A DNA stretch of 64,000 bases from an uncultured Streptomyces sp. GTDB taxonomy: Bacteria > Actinomycetota > Actinomycetes > Streptomycetales > Streptomycetaceae. Shown here piece by piece: positions 19,073 through 28,780 of the stretch. The stretch is from positions 1-64,000 of the forward strand of contig NZ_CANLBS010000014.1 in the NCBI RefSeq assembly GCF_947488945.1. The letters are read 5' to 3'. The translations under genes were made by a program, and so were the position numbers. Numbering within the stretch: position 1 is the stretch's first letter; every line of letters starts with the position of its first letter. The notes under the pieces are model-generated. The model did not search any database and was not told the origin of the DNA. It saw only the letters and a list, made by a program, of their open reading frames with translations.

Positions 19073-19699
19073 ATGGGTATCAAGGACACGCCCGAGGAGT
19101 GGGAGGTCACCGCGACGGTGACCCCGTTCACCGGCAACAAGACCAGCGTCCGCACCGACGACGTGGTGATGCCCGACGGCACCGTCGTGCACCGCGACTA
19201 CCAGGTGCACCCCGGCTCGGTGGCGGTCCTGGCGCTCGACGACGAGGACCGGGTGCTGGTGCTGCGGCAGTACCGCCACCCGGTGCGGCACAAGCTGTGG
19301 GAGATCCCGGCCGGCCTGCTGGACGTGCCGGGCGAGAACCCGTTGCACGCCGCCCAGCGCGAGCTGTACGAGGAGGCCCACGTCAAGGCCGCCGACTGGC
19401 GGGTGCTGACCGACGTCTACCCGACGCCCGGCGGCTGCGACGAGGCGGTCCGCGTCTTCCTCGCCCGGGACCTGTCCGAGGCGGACGGCGAGCGGTTCGT
19501 CGTCTCCGAGGAGGAGGCCGACATGGAGCACGCCCGGGTGCCGCTCCCGGACCTGGTCCGCAAGATCCTCGCCGGCGACCTGCACAACGCCTGCCTGGTG
19601 GTGGGCGTGCTGTCGCTGACGGCGGCGCTCGCGGGGGACGGGCTGGACGCGCTGCGCCCGGCGCAGGCCCCGTGGCCGGCCCGGCCGTTCGAGGCCTGA
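19073..19699 (+). CDS. NUDIX hydrolase, ADP-ribose pyrophosphatase-like
   Basis: 208 residues. The NUDIX box lies at about residues 81-103 (GLLDVPGE, then REL YEEAH), with the catalytic REx2EE kept but His where Gly is usual. The upstream VLVLRQYRHPVRHKLWEIPAG is typical of ADP-ribose and nucleoside-diphosphate-sugar pyrophosphatases of the YqiK/NudF type, which hydrolyse ADP-ribose to AMP and ribose 5-phosphate. The pyrG-NUDIX order is also found in Mycobacterium. GGGAGG precedes ATG 19073. Confidence 0.92.
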   Translation: MGIKDTPEEWEVTATVTPFTGNKTSVRTDDVVMPDGTVVHRDYQVHPGSVAVLALDDEDRVLVLRQYRHPVRHKLWEIPAGLLDVPGENPLHAAQRELYEEAHVKAADWRVLTDVYPTPGGCDEAVRVFLARDLSEADGERFVVSEEEADMEHARVPLPDLVRKILAGDLHNACLVVGVLSLTAALAGDGLDALRPAQAPWPARPFEA

Positions 19700-19939
19700 G
19701 CCTCCCGGGCACCGGGTTCTTCCGGCGACCCCGGTTCCGGATGCCCCCGGTTCCTGACGCACCGTCACCCGTTCGCCCGCATACGCCGCTGACGGTCTGA
19801 CGATCTTAAAGAATGTTGATCCGATCGGGGGATGGTCGCGCCGCGCTCGCCCCTGTTCGCCCGCACTCCTGAACTACGCTCGAAAGGCCCCGACCGGAGC
19901 TCCGGCGGGCACCGCGTGGAGCGAAGTGGAGCGTGGCCC

Positions 19940-22051
19940 GTGACCGATCAGGCGGTGGACACCAGCGGCCCGGCCCGACCCGCCGGCGGCGGGGAAGCGC
20001 CCGGCGGAGCGCCCTCGGGGTTCTTCGGCAGGGAACGCGAGTCGAAGGCCCTGCGCGAGGACATCGAACGGGCCGGACTGGACACGCTGGCCGGCCGCAA
20101 GAGCGGCCGGGCCCGCGTGCTGCTGATCGCCGGACGCCCCGGCTCCGGGCGCAGCGCGCTGGCCGCCCGGTTCGCCCGGGAGCTGACCGGGGTGGCGGCC
20201 GGCGCCGGGGGCGGCCTCGGCCCGCTGCCGTGGGCGGTGCCCGGCACCGGGACCGGCGACCACCCCGACGGAGTCCTCCGGGTCAGCCTCGCCGCCCCCG
20301 GCGGTGAGCGGGTGCCGGGGGAGCGCACCGCCCGCGAGATCCTCGGCCTGCTGGGCATCGCCACTCCGCCCGGCGCGGACGAGGACGAGCTGTCCGAGAT
20401 GGTCCGCGAGGCGCTCGCCGTCCGCCGCGCGGTGCTGCTGCTCGACGACGCGGTCGACGCGGAGCAGGTCGGTCCGCTGCTCCCGGACAACCCCGGCTGC
20501 CTGGTCCTCGCCACCTCCACCGGCCCCCTCACCGGCATCCCCGACGTCCGGCCGTGCACCCTCGGCGGCCTGGACGCCGCGGCCGGGGTGGCGCTGCTGG
20601 CCGCGGCGGTGGGACAGGTCCGCATCACCGTCGACCCGGTGGCGGCCGAGACCCTGGTCGAGGAGTGCGGGGGGCAGCCCGCCGCACTCGTGCTGGCCGC
20701 CGGATGGCTCCGCGCCCACCCGTCCGCCTCCGTCGACGACCTCACCACCCAACTGCGCAGGACCGCCGGCGACGACCAGGTCCGTCCGCCCGTGCGCGCC
20801 TTCCGGCTGGTGCACGACACCCTCCCGCAGACCGCCGCCCGCATTCTGCGGCTGCTCGCCCTCGCCCCGTCCGGCCTCGCGGACGCGCACACCGCGTCGG
20901 CGCTGGCCGGCTGCTCGGTCTCGGCGGCCCGCCGCACCCTCCAGGACTTCGCCGGCTACGGCCTGCTGCGGAGCAACGGCGCCGTCGAGCCGCAGTACGA
21001 GGTGCCCGGCTTCCTGGTCCCGGCACTGCGCGAACTGCTGGCGGAATGCGACCGGCCGGCCGAGACCGAGCTGGCCAGGGCCCGGATGCTGGAGCGCAAC
21101 GTACGCCTGCTGCAGTCCTGCCGGGCCGTCACCGAGCCCGAGGACGCGCCGTCCCGCCGCAGACTGGCCGGGCTGCCCCGGTCGCTGCGCTTCCCCGGCC
21201 CGCAGGAGGCCGAGGCATGGCTGCTCTCCCGGCTGCCCGCCCTGCTCGCCTCGGCGCGCACCTCGGTGCAGGACGGCGGGCTGGACACCCTGGCCCGCCG
21301 ACTGGTGTCCGCCCTGGTGCGGGCGCTCGCCGCACATCTGGGGACCGAGGCCGCCGCCGCGGACCTGTACGGGTTGCACGGGCTGGTGCTGGACGTCGCG
21401 GAGCGCCGGGAACTGCCGAGGGAGCGGGCGGCGGCGCTGCTCAACCTCGCCGATCTGGACGCCGGTACCGGCCGCACCCGGGTCGCGCTGGAGCGTTACC
21501 GGGCCGCGCTGGACGCCGGAAGAGAGGCGAAGGACCCCTACGCGACCGGGCGCGCGATGGAATCCGTAGGCGGCGCCTACGCCGAGCTGGAGGACTACCA
21601 CCGGGCCGCCGACTGGTACAGCCGGGCGCTCGCGCTGCGGCTGACCCAGGGCGACCGGGCGGGCGAGGCCCGGCTGTACGGACGGCTCGGCGCGGTGCAC
21701 ACCTACGCCGGGCGGTACGGGGAGGCGCTGCGGAACTGGCGGGCCTCGGCGGCGGGACACCGCCGGCTCGGCGATCCGGCCGCGCAGGCACGGGCGTTGA
21801 GCGAGGCGGCCCGGGTACAGGAGTACGCGGGGCGCCCGCACGAATCGCTGGCCACGTGCCGCGAGGCCGTGGACCTGGCCCGTCGCGCCGAGGACGTGCG
21901 GCTGCAGGCCGCGCTCCAGTTGCGGCTGGCCGACACCCTGGACCGGGTCGGCGACCCCGCGGCGGCGGCGCTGCACCGGGCCACGGCGGACAGACTGCTG
22001 GATGAGAAGGGTTCTACCTGCGAAATCCGTAGTGCCATCCAGGAAAATTAA
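19940..22051 (+). CDS. STAND-like (NB-ARC) ATPase with C-terminal TPRs
   Basis: 703 residues. A 60-residue flexible start with GFFGRERE is followed by an AAA/STAND ATPase: P-loop GRPGSGRSALA (about residues 68-78), Walker B RRAVLLLDDAVD and a sensor region CLVLATSTG. A winged-helix-like segment comes next (RILRLLALAPSGLADAHTASALAG), then TPRs from about residue 480 (ATGRAMESVGGAYAELEDYHRAADWYSRAL). This is the layout of AfsR-type regulators without their SARP DNA-binding domain. GTG 19940 was chosen because GGAG stands 9 bases upstream. No effector domain is seen. Its 3' end and downstream spacer are less GC-rich than the rest. Confidence 0.85.
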   Translation: MTDQAVDTSGPARPAGGGEAPGGAPSGFFGRERESKALREDIERAGLDTLAGRKSGRARVLLIAGRPGSGRSALAARFARELTGVAAGAGGGLGPLPWAVPGTGTGDHPDGVLRVSLAAPGGERVPGERTAREILGLLGIATPPGADEDELSEMVREALAVRRAVLLLDDAVDAEQVGPLLPDNPGCLVLATSTGPLTGIPDVRPCTLGGLDAAAGVALLAAAVGQVRITVDPVAAETLVEECGGQPAALVLAAGWLRAHPSASVDDLTTQLRRTAGDDQVRPPVRAFRLVHDTLPQTAARILRLLALAPSGLADAHTASALAGCSVSAARRTLQDFAGYGLLRSNGAVEPQYEVPGFLVPALRELLAECDRPAETELARARMLERNVRLLQSCRAVTEPEDAPSRRRLAGLPRSLRFPGPQEAEAWLLSRLPALLASARTSVQDGGLDTLARRLVSALVRALAAHLGTEAAAADLYGLHGLVLDVAERRELPRERAAALLNLADLDAGTGRTRVALERYRAALDAGREAKDPYATGRAMESVGGAYAELEDYHRAADWYSRALALRLTQGDRAGEARLYGRLGAVHTYAGRYGEALRNWRASAAGHRRLGDPAAQARALSEAARVQEYAGRPHESLATCREAVDLARRAEDVRLQAALQLRLADTLDRVGDPAAAALHRATADRLLDEKGSTCEIRSAIQEN

Positions 22052-22184
22052 TGCTTTGTAAGGCTAGACAGCGAGAAGTCCTTCATTAGACTGGCTCTGC
22101 CGCGCATCTTCGTGGCGTCTCCATTTACGCTGTGTATGTCAGGGAATGTTTCGGCATGCCCCGGCGACCTCCGAGCCACGGACC

Positions 22185-23309
<1,125 letters not shown>

Positions 23310-23335
23310 CGGGTCAACCACGTCCGTCAATGTCA

Positions 23336-23378
23336 CACGTCCGGCCGGACCTTGCCGCGCAAGGTCCGGCCGGACGTG
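23336..23378 (+). terminator. ald terminator
   Basis: An 18-base perfect stem, arms 23336-23353 and 23361-23378 (CACGTCCGGCC... outer end), with a 7-base loop. No T tract, but very stable. Confidence 0.85.
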
Positions 23379-23530
23379 CGTCGGCCTCCGCGCGCCCCCC
23401 GCGCAACTCGCCTCGAACGTAACCCTTTACCCGATTCGTGCCCTCGCGAAATGCCGGGCTTGCTCCCTGTGCGCCCTTGACAGTGGGGTGTTCGATTGCC
23501 GACACATCGGGCCGGGAACGGCGGATTGTG

Positions 23531-23560
23531 TTGCTGCGGACCGGTGACACGCCATAGAGT
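23531..23560 (+). promoter_or_regulatory. Candidate promoter of the parA-scp cluster
   Basis: TTGCTG (23531-23536) and TAGAGT (23555-23560) are separated by 18 bases, a reasonable vegetative sigma-factor promoter. The 5' leader would be about 70 bases. A TTGACA at 23477-23482 lacks a clear -10 partner. Confidence 0.5.
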
Positions 23561-23635
23561 CGCCCATCGTCGGCATGGTGCCACGCTGACCTATCGATAA
23601 GTTTCCTGGTCACGTCCAAGGAGGTAAGACGACTT

Positions 23636-24796
23636 GTGAATGAGTCGACATTTACTCCCGGGGGTGGTCAACCAGGGATGCCTGCACAGGGTCGGGGCCC
23701 GAACGGGCTCGAAGCTGTCGGCTCCGTCGCGGTCCGCACCTTCGCCACCCACCAGCACATGACGACAGCCCCCCAGATGATGGACGGCCTACACGTGAAC
23801 GCCATGGCCGGCAACGAGAGTGGCCGCGACACCGCCCACCTCGCCGACTTCGCCGAGGTGCCCGAGGGGCACTTCTACGACCCCGACGCCGAGTACGAAC
23901 CCGATCCGGAGTACGCGGCCACCCTCGCTCCCGACGCGGCGCGTCAGCGCCGCGAGCGGATCGGCCCGACCGGGCGGCCCCTCCCGTACTTCCCGATCCC
24001 GGGCCCGCTGACCGACCACGGCCCCGCGAAGATCATCGCGATGTGCAACCAGAAGGGCGGCGTGGGCAAGACCACGTCGACCATCAACCTGGGCGCCGCG
24101 CTCGCCGAGTACGGACGCCGTGTCCTGCTCGTCGACTTCGACCCGCAGGGCGCGCTCTCGGTCGGCCTCGGGGTCAACCCGATGGAGCTCGACCTCACCG
24201 TCTACAACCTGCTCATGGAGCGGGGCATGACGGCCGACGACGTGCTGCTGAAGACCGCGGTCCCCAACATGGACCTGCTCCCCAGCAACATCGACCTGTC
24301 GGCCGCAGAGGTCCAGCTGGTCAGCGAGGTGGCCCGCGAGTCGACGCTGCAGCGCGCCCTGAAGCCGCTCATGGCCGACTACGACTACATCGTGATCGAC
24401 TGCCAGCCCTCGCTCGGCCTGCTCACCGTCAACGCCCTGACGGCCGCGCACAAGGTCATAGTGCCGCTGGAGTGCGAGTTCTTCGCCCTGCGCGGAGTGG
24501 CTCTGCTCACCGAGACCATCGAGAAGGTCCAGGAGCGGCTCAACCCCGAGCTGGAGCTCGACGGCATCCTCGCCACCATGTACGACTCCCGTACGGTGCA
24601 CAGCCGTGAGGTCCTGGCGCGCGTCGTCGAGGCGTTCGACGACCACGTCTACCACACGGTCATCGGCCGGACGGTGCGCTTCCCGGAGACCACGGTCGCC
24701 GGCGAGCCCATCACCACCTACGCCTCCAACTCGGTCGGCGCGGCCGCCTACCGCCAGCTCGCCAGGGAGGTGCTCGCCCGGTGTCACGCCGAGTGA
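23636..24796 (+). CDS. ParA family ATPase
   Basis: 386 residues. A long N-terminal extension of about 130 residues, probably disordered and acidic (PEGHFYDPDAEYEPDPEY), precedes a complete ParA/Soj domain: deviant Walker A NQKGGVGKTTSTINL (about residues 138-152), A' motif LLVDFDPQGALSVGL and Walker B YIVIDCQPSLGLLT. GTG 23636 follows AAGGAGGT by 10 bases. Not the parAB locus; this paralogue sits before scpA-scpB, as its counterpart does in Mycobacterium. It may position chromosomes or condensin, but this is inferred from context. It overlaps the next gene by 16 bases. Confidence 0.92.
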   Translation: MNESTFTPGGGQPGMPAQGRGPNGLEAVGSVAVRTFATHQHMTTAPQMMDGLHVNAMAGNESGRDTAHLADFAEVPEGHFYDPDAEYEPDPEYAATLAPDAARQRRERIGPTGRPLPYFPIPGPLTDHGPAKIIAMCNQKGGVGKTTSTINLGAALAEYGRRVLLVDFDPQGALSVGLGVNPMELDLTVYNLLMERGMTADDVLLKTAVPNMDLLPSNIDLSAAEVQLVSEVARESTLQRALKPLMADYDYIVIDCQPSLGLLTVNALTAAHKVIVPLECEFFALRGVALLTETIEKVQERLNPELELDGILATMYDSRTVHSREVLARVVEAFDDHVYHTVIGRTVRFPETTVAGEPITTYASNSVGAAAYRQLAREVLARCHAE

Positions 24797-25365
24797 GTCT
24801 GCCGGGCGCCGACGAGCTGTTCCGTACCACCGGGGGCATGGGCCTCCAGTCGTCCTCCCCCGCGGAGCGGCGGCGCCGGGCGGCCAATGAGGCACGGGTG
24901 CCCGCACCCGGCGCCGAAGGCGCCGCCGCCGCACCCGGCGACCGATCGGGCGAGACACCCGCGCCGGGACGCTCCCCGGAGCACGCCGCGGCGGAGCCCG
25001 AAGGCGGCGACCAGCCCGTCCAACGCCCCGCAGGCGTCCCGCAGAGCCGGACCGGACCTGGGCCGCAGGCTCCGCCCCCGGCCCAGGAACAGGACGCGGG
25101 CGCGGGCCAGCAGCGCAGGCGCGGCGCGGGCCGCGGAGCCAACCGGCGGCCCAGCGGCCGGGAACGGCACGACGAGAAGATCACCGTCTACGTCTCCGCC
25201 GAAGAACTGATGGACCTCGAACACGCCCGGCTCGTCCTGCGCGGCGAGCACGGACTCGCCGTCGACCGCGGGCGCATCGTCCGCGAGGCGGTCGCCGTCG
25301 TCCTCGCCGACCTGGAGTCGCGGGGCGACGCGAGCATCCTCGTACGGCGGCTGCGCGGCCGCTGA
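24781..25365 (+). CDS. Small protein with ribbon-helix-helix-like C terminus, ParA partner candidate
   Basis: 194 residues. Residues 1-128 are Pro/Ala/Gly-rich with an Arg-rich patch just before the C-terminal domain. From about residue 130, DEKITVYVSAEELMDLEHAR, followed by a second helix and VDRGRIVREAVAVVLADLE, reads as a beta strand plus two helices, the layout of ribbon-helix-helix proteins such as CopG or ParG. Many ParA ATPases work with such a small DNA-binding partner. GTG 24781 lies inside the parA 3' end, so the two are translationally coupled. Function inferred; the family has no accepted name that I know. Confidence 0.8.
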   Translation: MSRRVSLPGADELFRTTGGMGLQSSSPAERRRRAANEARVPAPGAEGAAAAPGDRSGETPAPGRSPEHAAAEPEGGDQPVQRPAGVPQSRTGPGPQAPPPAQEQDAGAGQQRRRGAGRGANRRPSGRERHDEKITVYVSAEELMDLEHARLVLRGEHGLAVDRGRIVREAVAVVLADLESRGDASILVRRLRGR

Positions 25366-25490
25366 GCGCCCTCGCGCCGGTAGCCTGCGGGAGGGCCGCC
25401 CGACCGGCGGCCCGGCCCGCAGCAGGCCGCGCCGGTCCGCGCGTCGCCCGTACCCGCGCCGACCGCCCGCCGTCACCCCCCTGGAACCCC

Positions 25491-26624
25491 ATGCCCCCCA
25501 CCGACGACCCCGCCGTCCCGCGCCGCCGCGCCCTCGGCCGGGGGCCGGGCGCGGGGGCGCGCGGTCCCGCACCGGACGCGGGGGAACCCGTGGGGGAGGC
25601 GCCGGAGCCCTCGGGGGAGACGCCGGAGCACTCGGAGGGATCGCCCGATCCCGATCCCGTACGGGAGGCGCCTGATCCCGTGGGGGACGTGCCGGAGCCC
25701 GAGGGGGAGACCGCGGAGGCCGGGGGGCCGGGTGACAGGCGTTTCACCGTGCGGCTGGCGAACTTCGAGGGCCCCTTCGATCTGCTCCTCCAGCTCATCT
25801 CGCGGCACCGGCTGGACGTCACCGAAGTCGCGCTGTCCAAGGTCACCGACGAGTTCATGGCGCACATCCGCGCCATGGGCGCCGACTGGGACCTGGACCA
25901 GACGACCGAGTTCCTCGTGGTGGCCGCCACCCTGCTCGACCTCAAGGCCGCCCGGCTGCTGCCCGCCGCCGAAGTGGAGGACGAGGCCGACCTCGCGCTG
26001 CTGGAGGCCAGGGACCTGCTCTTCGCGCGGCTGCTCCAGTACCGGGCGTACAAGCGGATCGCCGAGATCTTCAGCGACCGGCTGGACGCCGAGTCCCGCC
26101 GCCACCCCCGTACCGTCGGCCTGGAACCGCACCACGCGGAGCTGCTGCCGGACGTCGTGATCAGCATCGGGCCCGAGGGCTTCGCCCGGCTCGCGGTCAA
26201 GGCCATGCAGCCCAGGCCAGAGCCGCAGGTGTACGTCGAGCACATCCACGCCCCGCTGGTCAGCGTCCGGGAGCAGGCGGAGATCATCGTGGCCCGGTTG
26301 CGCGGGGCGGGCGGCGTCAGCTTCGCCGCGCTCACCGAGGACGCGGACGACACCCTCACGGTCGTCGCCCGGTTCCTCGCGCTGCTGGAGCTCTACCGGG
26401 AGAAGGCGGTCGCCCTCGACCAGGAGGAGGCCCTCGGGGAACTGCTGGTCCACTGGGTCGGCGGCGAGGGGGCCGAGCCGGTGGTCACCGACGAGTTCGA
26501 CCAGGAAGACCCCGACGCCGGACCGGACGCCGGACCGGACGCCGGACCCGACGCCGGACCCGGTGCCGGCTCCGGGGCGGCCGGGGACCGGCCGCGTACG
26601 GCGCAGGAAGGAGCCCGGACATGA
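25491..26624 (+). CDS. scpA: Segregation and condensation protein A
   Basis: 377 residues. The first 80 residues are an acidic Pro/Glu-rich extension built of repeats such as GETPEH and VREAPDPVGD. The kleisin core follows: FTVRLANFEGPFDLLLQLI, TEFLVVAATLLDLKAARLLP and the C-terminal winged helix (VSFAALTEDADDTLTVVARFLALLEL). ScpA bridges the SMC dimer and recruits ScpB. The tail has four DAGP repeats coded by 12-base units. No strong ribosome-binding site is visible at ATG 25491, so the start is uncertain. It overlaps scpB by four bases. Confidence 0.93.
   Translation: MPPTDDPAVPRRRALGRGPGAGARGPAPDAGEPVGEAPEPSGETPEHSEGSPDPDPVREAPDPVGDVPEPEGETAEAGGPGDRRFTVRLANFEGPFDLLLQLISRHRLDVTEVALSKVTDEFMAHIRAMGADWDLDQTTEFLVVAATLLDLKAARLLPAAEVEDEADLALLEARDLLFARLLQYRAYKRIAEIFSDRLDAESRRHPRTVGLEPHHAELLPDVVISIGPEGFARLAVKAMQPRPEPQVYVEHIHAPLVSVREQAEIIVARLRGAGGVSFAALTEDADDTLTVVARFLALLELYREKAVALDQEEALGELLVHWVGGEGAEPVVTDEFDQEDPDAGPDAGPDAGPDAGPGAGSGAAGDRPRTAQEGART
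26514..26561 (+). repeat. Four 12-base tandem units in scpA
   Basis: GACGCCGGACCG/C is repeated four times and codes for (DAGP)4 near the ScpA C terminus. Copy number is likely variable between strains. Confidence 0.9.
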
Positions 26625-27343
26625 GCGGACCCGTGGACGGACCGCGGCAGCACGGCGGCGGCGCACCGGCGCGCGAGGGGGCGTACGGCGCCCCCGAGGG
26701 GGTCGGACCGCCCGGCAGGCCCCCGGTGGCGGAGCTGGCCCTCAAGCCCGCCCTGGAGGCCGTTCTGATGGTGGTGGACGAGCCCGCCACCGAGGTGCAC
26801 CTCGCCAAGGTCCTCCAGCGGCCCCGCAGGGCCGTGGCGGACGCCCTGCGGGAGCTGGCGGACGAGTACACGGTCCAGGGCCGCGGATTCGACCTGCGGC
26901 TGGTCGCCGGCGGCTGGCGGTTCTACACCCGGCCCGCCTTCGCGGAGGCGGTCGAGGGCTTCGTCCTGGACGGCCAGCACGCCCGCCTCACCCAGGCGGC
27001 GCTGGAGACGCTCGCGGTGGTCGCCTACCGCCAGCCGGTGAGCCGGTCGAGGGTCTCCGCGGTGCGCGGGGTGAACTGCGACGGGGTCATGCGGACCCTG
27101 CTCCAGAGGGGCCTGGTCGGGGAGGCGGGGACGGAACCCGAAACAGGTGCGATCCTGTACAGGACGACGAACTACTTTCTGGAGCGTATGGGCCTGCGTG
27201 GTCTGGACGAGCTTCCGGAGCTCGCGCCCTTCCTCCCCGAGGCGGACGCGATCGAGGCAGAGACGCTGGAGGGTGTGCCGTCGTTCGATCCGGACGCACC
27301 GGACACCCCCGATACACACGCAGACGACAAGACGGATTTTTGA
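26621..27343 (+). CDS. scpB: Segregation and condensation protein B
   Basis: 240 residues. Two winged-helix domains typical of ScpB: ALKPALEAVLMVVDEPATEVHLAKVL at about residue 40, and the strongly conserved LTQAALETLAVVAYRQPVSRSRVSAVRGVNCDGVMRTLLQRGLV. It binds ScpA in the SMC condensin complex on the nucleoid. GGAAGGAG precedes ATG 26621, which overlaps the scpA stop (ATGA). Its stop overlaps the next start by one base (TGATG). Confidence 0.96.
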   Translation: MSGPVDGPRQHGGGAPAREGAYGAPEGVGPPGRPPVAELALKPALEAVLMVVDEPATEVHLAKVLQRPRRAVADALRELADEYTVQGRGFDLRLVAGGWRFYTRPAFAEAVEGFVLDGQHARLTQAALETLAVVAYRQPVSRSRVSAVRGVNCDGVMRTLLQRGLVGEAGTEPETGAILYRTTNYFLERMGLRGLDELPELAPFLPEADAIEAETLEGVPSFDPDAPDTPDTHADDKTDF

Positions 27344-28647
27344 TGCGAAGCAGTGGCAGGAACAGCGGAAGCGGCAGCGGCGACCAGGGCGGCGGCAACA
27401 GGGGCTCCCGGAGCGGCAGCGGCGGGTCCTTCCGGTCGAACTCCCAGGGCGGCGGCTCCCAGGGCGGTCGCGGCGGGTCCCAGGGCGGCTCCCAGGGCGG
27501 TCGTGGCGGCCAGGGCGGCGGCGGACGCGGTCAGGGCGGCCCGCAGGGCGGTCGTGGTCAGGGCGGCGGCTTCCAGGGCGGTGCGCAGGGCGGGCGCGGC
27601 CCGGCCGGCGGCCAGGGCGGTCGCGGCGGACGTGACGAGCAGGAGCAGCGTCCCCGCCGTCCCCGTCCCGAGGAGCGCCGCTACGACGTGGGCTCCTCCG
27701 GGGCCCCGGCCGAGGACGGCCCCCGCAAGGGCCGCGGCGAGGCCGCCCGCGGCGGCGCCAAGGGCGGCCCGAAGACCCCCCAGGGCGGTTACCGCCGCGG
27801 TGGGCGCCCGCGCACGGCGCAGTCCCGGCCGCGCGAGCTCGACGCCAAGATCGAGCAGCGCAACCGCGACCGGTACGCCGAGAAGCCCGAGATCAAGACG
27901 CCCAAGACCCACCCCGGCGCGGAGCTGGAGGGCGAGCGGCTGCAGAAGGTCCTCGCCCGCGCGGGCATGGGCTCCCGGCGGGCCTGCGAGGAGCTGATCG
28001 AGCAGGCGCGCGTCGAGGTCAACGGCGAGATCGTGCTCGAACAGGGCAAGCGGGTCGACCCGGAGAAGGACGAGATCAAGGTGGACGGCCTGACCGTCGC
28101 CACCCAGTCGTACCTCTTCTTCGCCCTGAACAAGCCGGCCGGCGTGGTCTCCTCCATGGAGGACCCCGAGGGCCGCCAGTGCCTCGGCGACTACGTGACC
28201 AACCGTGAGACGCGGCTCTTCCACGTCGGGCGGCTGGACACCGAGACCGAGGGCATCATCATGCTCACCAACCACGGCGAGCTGGCCCACCGGCTGACCC
28301 ACCCCAAGTACGGCGTGAAGAAGACGTACCTGGCGGCCATCCAGGGCCCGCTCCCGCGCGACCTGGGCAAGCGGCTCAAGGACGGCATCCAGCTGGAGGA
28401 CGGCTACGCCCGCGCCGACCACTTCCGGGTCGTCGAGAACACCGGCAAGAACTACCTGGTCGAGGTGACCCTCCACGAGGGCCGCAAGCACATCGTGCGC
28501 CGGATGCTGGCCGAGGCCGGCTTCCCGGTCGACCGGCTGGTGCGGACCTCCTTCGGCCCGATTCCGCTGGGCGACCAGAAGTCCGGCTGGCTGCGCCGGC
28601 TCACCAACACCGAGGTGGGCATGCTGATGCGCGAGGTCGGCTTGTAG
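27343..28647 (+). CDS. RsuA/RluB-type pseudouridine synthase with Gly/Gln/Arg-rich extension
   Basis: 434 residues. Residues 1-190 are low-complexity GGSQGGRGGQGGG-type sequence followed by Arg-rich RRPRPEERR. An S4 domain follows at about 195-255 (LQKVLARAGMGSRRACEELI), then the synthase domain with catalytic Asp 299 in GRLDTETEG and RKHIVRRMLAEAGFPV. It isomerises a uridine in rRNA. The family core is about 240 residues, so the extension nearly doubles the protein. ATG 27343 overlaps the scpB stop by one base; scpB followed by a pseudouridine synthase is widely conserved. Confidence 0.93.
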   Translation: MRSSGRNSGSGSGDQGGGNRGSRSGSGGSFRSNSQGGGSQGGRGGSQGGSQGGRGGQGGGGRGQGGPQGGRGQGGGFQGGAQGGRGPAGGQGGRGGRDEQEQRPRRPRPEERRYDVGSSGAPAEDGPRKGRGEAARGGAKGGPKTPQGGYRRGGRPRTAQSRPRELDAKIEQRNRDRYAEKPEIKTPKTHPGAELEGERLQKVLARAGMGSRRACEELIEQARVEVNGEIVLEQGKRVDPEKDEIKVDGLTVATQSYLFFALNKPAGVVSSMEDPEGRQCLGDYVTNRETRLFHVGRLDTETEGIIMLTNHGELAHRLTHPKYGVKKTYLAAIQGPLPRDLGKRLKDGIQLEDGYARADHFRVVENTGKNYLVEVTLHEGRKHIVRRMLAEAGFPVDRLVRTSFGPIPLGDQKSGWLRRLTNTEVGMLMREVGL

Positions 28648-28672
28648 GCGAAGGCCCCCGCGCCGCACCCGA

Positions 28673-28729
28673 GGCCCGCGGCCGGTTCCCGTTCGAAGAA
28701 TTCCGAACGGGAACCGGCCGCGGGCCTTT
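28673..28729 (+). terminator. Very strong terminator of the parA-scp cluster
   Basis: A 23-base perfect stem, arms 28673-28695 and 28704-28726 (outer GGCCCGCG/CGCGGGCC), with an 8-base loop AAGAATTC and a TTTC tail. Confidence 0.92.
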
Positions 28730-28749
28730 CGCGGTCCCGCTCCACCCCT

Positions 28750-28768
28750 TATAGTCAGACTGACCATT
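28750..28768 (+). promoter_or_regulatory. Promoter -10 and candidate NrtR operator
   Basis: TATAGT (28750-28755) is a good -10 element. Overlapping it is the perfect palindrome GTCAG-A-CTGAC (28754-28764) with partly symmetric AT-rich flanks. The site stands 17 bases before the pnuC start, so a bound protein would block RNA polymerase. The NrtR-type regulator coded in the same operon is the obvious candidate. Confidence 0.65.
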
Positions 28769-28780
28769 AAGGAGGCGGGT

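Larger units (their letters stand above)
23310..23635. other. 326-base intergenic region ald / parA
   Basis: It holds the ald terminator and the parA promoter. No gene is supported; small open frames here lack ribosome-binding sites. Confidence 0.6.
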
